Source of the DNA: Phragmites australis
Taxonomy: Eukaryota; Streptophyta; Magnoliopsida; Poales; Poaceae
Assembly: GCF_958298935.1 (NCBI RefSeq)
Contig: NC_084923.1
Span: 31,650,501 to 31,714,500, forward strand
DNA length: 64,000 nucleotides
Direction: 5' to 3'
The notes under the pieces are model-generated. The model worked only from the letters and a program-made list of their open reading frames with translations, made no database searches and was not told the origin of the DNA. Shown one piece after another: positions 58,961-64,000 of this stretch (position 1 is its first letter; every line of letters starts with the position of its first letter). The translations under genes were made by a program, and so were the position numbers.

Positions 58961-60901
58961 CTCTCCTGCTCCCCTCCCATCTAATAAATAAAAACATCTA
59001 AAGTTGGGATGGGAAAGGGTCATTGTAAACAGTGTTTGATTTTGGTGGGAACTCTAGCAGCTAGCCAGGAAGAAGTGATTGCTAAAAATTCAACTAATTT
59101 GCATTTCTAAATTGTGTCTTGTAGTGGATGAAGGAAATATGAAACGGTTAAACTTTCTTCTGTTCAGGCAACTGAAGATAAGACATGTGCACTTGTGATA
59201 GGATGAAGTCGCATAATCCAGTTTTCAAATGGAAATATATTGTACAATTGTATTTGGATTTACTATGTATTTTCTATGCTGTATCGAATCAATTCATTTG
59301 TGTGTAGTTACTGGAGTTCCCAGTGCTATCCAACAAACGCATCCTTACCTGCTGTCCAACCAGAAAATTAGTCGTGGTTATGTCTTATTTTTCCTGGTTA
59401 TTGCCTTATTTTAGTTTAATTAATTTTTTTCCTGCAGAGATTATAAGGGAAGTTTGTAATCATATTTATAGTGAAACAATTAAGAATATCATTATATTGT
59501 ATGTTACCTTTTATATTTGAACATCACATTCTTTTTTTTAGTGTTATCCTAATATTAGGATATACGCTCAAAACATTTAAGTACCATTGTAACGTGCGAG
59601 CATTATACTAGTTAGTTAGCATGGATCACAAATATTTATTATGCTCCACGCTCACCCCTAACCCGAAGGGAAACCCCCTACGGGGCTGTTCCTGAGCACC
59701 GGGTGGGCCAAATGGGCCTCTCAGCTGGTCAGACCTTGAGTAGTCCAAGGTCAACACGGGCTGCTCCTATCCTTTTTCTTTTTTCCTTTTCTTCTTTTTC
59801 CGGTTGTTAATCAAATATCTCATTTTAAATTTGAGTCAATTTCAAAGTAGAAATTCAGGTAAAAACCCAAATTAGACACCAAGGGCGTGGTGATCGGGAT
59901 GAGCAACAGATACCAGTGGAGAAATTTGAAAGTGAAGGGAGATCCAGGGATTCATCCGCCAATTTCTATGGGGTCACCTGATTCATCGTCCTAGCCATCT
60001 ACTTAGCTAAAGTACAAAGAAATGCATAAAATCCACCAATCCAGTACCACTGCTGTTCAGGTATGCCCTGCTGACAACGAGTTTATATGTTTGAATTGCA
60101 TCCTCGCAGAACAAAACGACTGTACTGTAGTACTTCCGGCGCCTGCTGATTTTCTGACAACAGACATCTCCATCTCTGAACTAGGAAGACTGCTTCATGC
60201 GCCTGCAGTTCCACATTAAAAAAAAAATAAGTGATATTATTCCTTCCGTTCATTCCAAGCCTACTTAGGTTATAGTACAAAGACTTTCGAGTTTCTTTAG
60301 AAACCTTAATTTTCACCCGTTCACTGTAAGATAAATATGTTTTGTACAGGAAAGTGCGAACTTTCATGATCCGAAAATAGAGCAAAATTTCTACTCTCTT
60401 TTCCTTTTACTTGCAGGTGTGATATGCTTAATTCTTTGTCCAGAAATACAGAACAATGAAGGTAATATGCATGCAGTCCGCTACTTAACCATCACCAACC
60501 ATATTCCATTCATTTCGTTCCCTTCCCGATTCCCTTCCCTGTTCTCATTCCCTTTATTTTCTCTTATCTCCAACAGCTTTCCTTCGAGAGGAATCGCGAA
60601 GAGACAGGAGAGAGAATCCCGTCCTGAAGGGAATGACCTTGGAAATCCCGTCGTGAAGGGAACCGTAAAGGGAAACCGTTGGAGCGCTGAAGGGAACGAA
60701 AATCCCTTCACGACGAGAATTTCGCCCGCGAGGGAAATCCCTTGAGCGTGGTCAACTGAGAATGTCTCCCCAAAATGAAAAGCTCATAAAATGATCATTC
60801 GTGAAGTTTAAACTAACAAAATAATCTAATTACTCCTCTGAGATTCCCAAAGAAGTTTGCCACCATCAGAATGAAAACCAGAAAGCCTTAACTTTTGTCA
60901 T
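58961..60901. other. Mostly non-coding stretch
   Basis: No supported gene. 60500-60740 holds GGGAA/TTCCC-rich sequence with an inverted CTCCAACAG/CCGTTGGAG pair at 60571 and 60676, perhaps a small decayed MITE. The rest is AT-rich. Confidence 0.4.
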
Positions 60902-61536
60902 TTGGGATAACACCAAATTCAAATGATGGACCAACCAATGTAAACAGATAAAATATTTACCTGCAGATTTTGGACTTAATAGGAATGAAGAATGTGCCTT
61001 GGAACAATAATTAGTTTATGCAGGAATAGTTCACCAAACGAAAGTTTAGTGCCACACATTCAGGGCATCCATCGATCCAGAGATTGCCAAACATTGGGCC
61101 CATTTTCTCATTCAGGCAGCCGAAATATTTTGATGTGTAGCTCATACATCGCAGCACCCGAACACAGTAAGTTCTTGTTAAGTTGTTATTTTTAGAGTTC
61201 TTCATGAAGTTTTAATTATACATGTTTCTTGTATTCAGCATTTTACACGAGCTCCCTATGTTTCTCTGTTTCAGCTGCAATCTACACACAGGGATTTTTT
61301 TTTTTTTTTGCGTTACCTTGTGCGCGAATTCAAGCGCTATAAATTTAAAAGTCAAAGATATACTCAATGTCGCTTTGTTTATAAATGTATGTCATTTAGA
61401 CATAGCATGCACTTAATTGTACCTTTGATCATTTTCTATAATAATTAGTGTCAAGAAACAAGTTCAAATATTATGAAAGTGTTTTGGGGTATGAATATAT
61501 TGATACCATTGCCACATGGCTACTCCAAATATCATT

Positions 61537-61983
61537 TGTTGTGATCGTGGGAATCGAGATCACAAAACACATTGAATGACTATAATATCCTTGGGGTATT
61601 ATAGTCATTGTACCAATCCCATACCATACAAACATGAGATTTTACACTCATGTCCCTGTAGCTATCTTCGATTAGAGATGCCTTCGATACTCCGAGCCTT
61701 GATTCCTGTGGGTACCACTACCCTCGGATCCTTGAAAGTCAAACATTCGAATCCTCCTCAGGCTTAGTCCTTTCGGGCCCCAACGGAGGCTTCGTTCCTT
61801 TGGGCCTAGTTTACTCCTTCAGTGATCTTCGACCTCCCATAAGTTTCCTCTATGGGCTTGTTCCTTGGGCACCCTTCGAATCCATACTGTGACCAAAGTA
61901 GCGTCACTGATCGCTTCCTGTCTATGGGGTTGTTTAAGGCCGGCCGAAGTCAAAAGGGGGTTAATGCGGTACATTCTCCAACA
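61537..61983. repeat. Small solo LTR inside duplication copy 1
   Basis: A 447-bp segment TGTTGTGATC...CTCCAACA with TG...CA ends, flanked by TCATT (61532) and CCATT (61984), a 5-bp duplication with one mismatch. It lacks the TATA-containing part that survives in copy 2. Confidence 0.6.
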
Positions 61984-62003
61984 CCATTATATTAAATCTA
62001 TTA

Positions 62004-62171
62004 ATGTCAAGAAAATATGAAGTTTTGAAAGTTGGGTTTGAGAAACTTGATTCCATGCACGATGCAAGGGCATACATTTGCAAATAGTGGGAACACTCAC
62101 CAGAACTTGTCATCCTACATTACACCACACAATTAGCCACCAAAAAAGAAAAAAAAATTCTGCCAATCAAT
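62004..62171 (+). pseudogene. Small conserved frame, duplication copy 1
   Basis: ATG at 62004 reads MSRKYEVLKVGFEKLDSMHD and continues to a TAG after ICK (62085). After that it is the counterpart of 63642-63809. Family not recognised. The stop makes this copy broken if the frame was ever used. Confidence 0.3.
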
Positions 62172-63049
62172 GTTATAGCGATCAATAGTTGAGTGATGCT
62201 TTCATTGAATCAAGAAAAGTTCTAGTGATGTAGAGCCAGTTTGTGGTTGTTGAACTATGATGTGGCATCTTATCTGTTACGAGAATCTTTACTATTGGTT
62301 GTAAGATTTTGTTTGATATGGAGCCTAAAAAGATTATTCTAACTCTCACATCCTAATCTAGAAAGAAATAAGTGCCAAATGGAGCCATAATGTCATATTA
62401 AAGTTGGGATAACACGAAATTCAAATGATGGACCAACCAATGTAAACAGATAAAATATTTACCTGCAGATTTTGGAATAAATAGGAATGAAGAATGTGCC
62501 TTGGAACAATAATTAGTTCATGCAGGAATAGTTCACCAAACGAAAGTTTAGTGCCACACATCTTCAGGGCATCCATCGATCCAGAGATTGTCAAACATTG
62601 CACCTGTTTTCTCATTCAGGCAACCGAAATATTTCGACTGTGTAGCTCATACATCTTCCTCGCAGCACCTGAACACAATAAGTTCTTGATAAGTTGTTAT
62701 TTCCAGAGTTCTTCATGAAGTTTTAATTATACATGTTTCTTGTATTCAGAATTTTACACGAGCTCCCTCAGGTTCTCTGTTTCAGCTGCAATATACACAC
62801 AGGGATTTTTTTTTTTTTTTTTGCATTACTTTGTGCACGAATTCAAGCGCTATAAATATAAAAGTCAAAGATATACCCAATGTCGCTTTGTTTATAAATG
62901 TATGTCATTTAGACATAGCATGCACTTAATTGTACCTTTGATCATTTTCTATAATAATTAATGTCAAGAAACAAGTTCAAATATTATGAAAGTGTTTTGG
63001 AGTATGAATATATTGATACCATTGCCACATGGCTACTCCAAATATCATT

Positions 63050-63624
63050 TGTTATGATCGTTGGAATCAAGATCACAAAACACATTGAATGAGTATACGG
63101 TGAAACTGAAATTCATTAGCCCCTTGACCAAAGAGGTTGGGGTATTTATAGCCATACCCCAACCACCCCGGTATACATTACATGAGTACCCTTGTTTGTT
63201 CAATTTATTATTTAGAATATCCTTGGGGTATTATAGTCATTGTACCAATCCTATACCGTACAAACATGGGATTTGACACTCATGTCCCTGTAGCTATCTT
63301 CGATTAGAGATGCCTTCGATACTCTGAGCTTTCATTCCCGTGGGTACCACTATCCTCGGGTCTTGAAAGTCAAACCTTCGAATCCTCCTCAGGCTTAGTC
63401 CTTCAGGTTGGGATAGAGGCTTCGTTCCTTTGGGCCTAGTTTACTCCTTCAGCGATCTTTGACCTCCCATAAGTTTACTCTATGGGCTTCTTGCTCCTTG
63501 GGCACCCCTTGAATCCATAGCTGTGACCAAAGTAGCTCAACGGGAGAGGTAGCATCACTGAACGCTTCCTATCTATGGGGTTGGCTATGGCCGGCCGAAG
63601 TTAAAATGGGGTCAATGTGGTACA
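63050..63624. repeat. Small solo LTR inside duplication copy 2
   Basis: Starts TGTTATGATC. Keeps GGGGTATTTATAGCC (63139), a TATA-like box missing in copy 1. The right end has lost about a dozen bases, including the terminal CA. Its presence at the same place in both copies shows the LTR was there before the duplication. Confidence 0.6.
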
Positions 63625-63641
63625 TTATATTAAATCTATTA

Positions 63642-63809
63642 ATGTCAAGAAAATATGAAGTCTTGAAAGTTGGGTTTGAGAAATTTGATTCCATGCACGA
63701 TGCAAGGGCATACATTTGCAAACAGCGGGAACACTCACCAAAACTTGTCTTCCTACATGACACCACACAATTAGCCACCAAAAAATTAAGAAAAAAATTC
63801 CGCCAATAA
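63642..63809 (+). CDS. Small open frame of unknown function in duplication copy 2
   Basis: A 55-codon frame MSRKYEVLKVGFEKFDSMHD...TTQLATKKLRKKFRQ, rich in Lys and Arg at the end. Open here but stopped in copy 1. It could be a single exon of a larger gene or a transposon remnant. I do not recognise a family and there is no independent sign that it is expressed. Confidence 0.25.
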   Translation: MSRKYEVLKVGFEKFDSMHDARAYICKQREHSPKLVFLHDTTQLATKKLRKKFRQ

Positions 63810-64000
63810 ATGTTATAGCGATCAATAGTTGAGTGATGCTTTCACTGAAACAAGAAAAGTTCTAGTGATGTAGAGCCAGTTTGTGGTTGCTGCACTATAC
63901 TGCGGCATCTTGTCTGTTACAAGAATCTTTACTATTTGTTGTAAGATTTTTTTTGACATGGAGCCTAAAAAGATTATTCTAACTCTCACATCTTGATCTA

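Larger units (their letters stand above)
54310..59611 (+). mobile_element. Candidate Helitron (5.3 kb) carrying other sequence
   Basis: Left end TCTAATCTAATAAAAAGCC preceded by A, and right end ...TTGTAACGTGCGAGCATTATACTAG followed by T, fit the A|TC...CTAG|T rule of Helitrons. The 3' end resembles the common grass terminus in which a short GC hairpin precedes CTAG, but the hairpin has decayed. No Rep/helicase is seen, so it would be non-autonomous. The interior holds GC-rich exon-like bits at 54440-55020 and a Tat-type gypsy fragment. I could not check other copies. Confidence 0.45.
60902..62402. repeat. Tandem duplication, copy 1 (about 1.5 kb)
   Basis: From TTGGGATAACACCAAATTC at 60902 the sequence aligns nearly base for base with 62403 onward. 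Copy 1 lacks about 125 bases found in copy 2 at 63088-63213. Confidence 0.9.
62403..64000. repeat. Tandem duplication, copy 2 (continues past the window)
   Basis: Starts TTGGGATAACACGAAATTC and follows copy 1 to the window edge, where the text ACTCTCACATC also matches copy 1 at 62343. More copies may follow. Confidence 0.9.

Overview
The window looks like repeat-dense nuclear DNA of a grass (Poaceae). Three things point there: a GC-rich, monocot-style single-exon coding gene; Tat- and CRM-type Ty3/gypsy elements and an Ale-type Ty1/copia element of the kinds common in grass genomes; and a MITE set inside (TA)n microsatellite resembling the rice Micron elements. No species can be named from the sequence alone. 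I see one host gene that looks intact: a chloroplast site-2-protease-like metalloprotease (ARASP type) on the minus strand at 4456-5712.

Layout. 1-1340: tandem repeats, three (TA)n arrays and a Micron-like MITE. 3463-3863: a miniature LTR retrotransposon (TRIM). 4456-5712: the ARASP gene. 5982-7329: two Tourist-like MITEs with TAA target duplications. 7388-8010: a degenerate acidic coding fragment. About 9170-9800: a large foldback element. 12245-41960: a four-deep nest of retrotransposons. E3 (Tat-type gypsy, minus strand, 5'-truncated) was split by E1 (Tat-type gypsy, plus strand, 16938-38697). E1 was split inside RNase H by E2 (CRM-type gypsy, 21603-32516, perfect AGGCC target duplication). 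The E2 leader was split by a 3.19-kb solo LTR (23052-26241, perfect CAGAA duplication). 42069-53957: two more large LTRs of that last family, and between them a complete but inactivated Ale-type copia element (45664-50431, perfect AATAG duplication). 54310-59611: a candidate Helitron carrying a fragment of a third Tat-type element. 60902-64000: a roughly 1.5-kb tandem duplication that continues past the window edge.

The most interesting signal is on the strand opposite gag-pol in the Tat-type elements. Both E1 and E3 have a small TATA-equipped antisense gene just after integrase; its product contains a VSSD(D/E)E acidic motif and a PGPYAG...FLDSFKGK C-terminus. Next to the 3' LTR lies a second antisense gene slot. 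In E3 this slot holds a Transposase_28-type ('putative gypsy type transposon') protein with a coiled coil. In E1 the same slot, with recognisably homologous flanks on both sides, holds an intronless F-box protein gene with two in-frame stops. This looks like a cargo position in the retrotransposon whose coding content has been exchanged. All autonomous element genes in the window are broken by stops, frameshifts or catalytic-residue changes.
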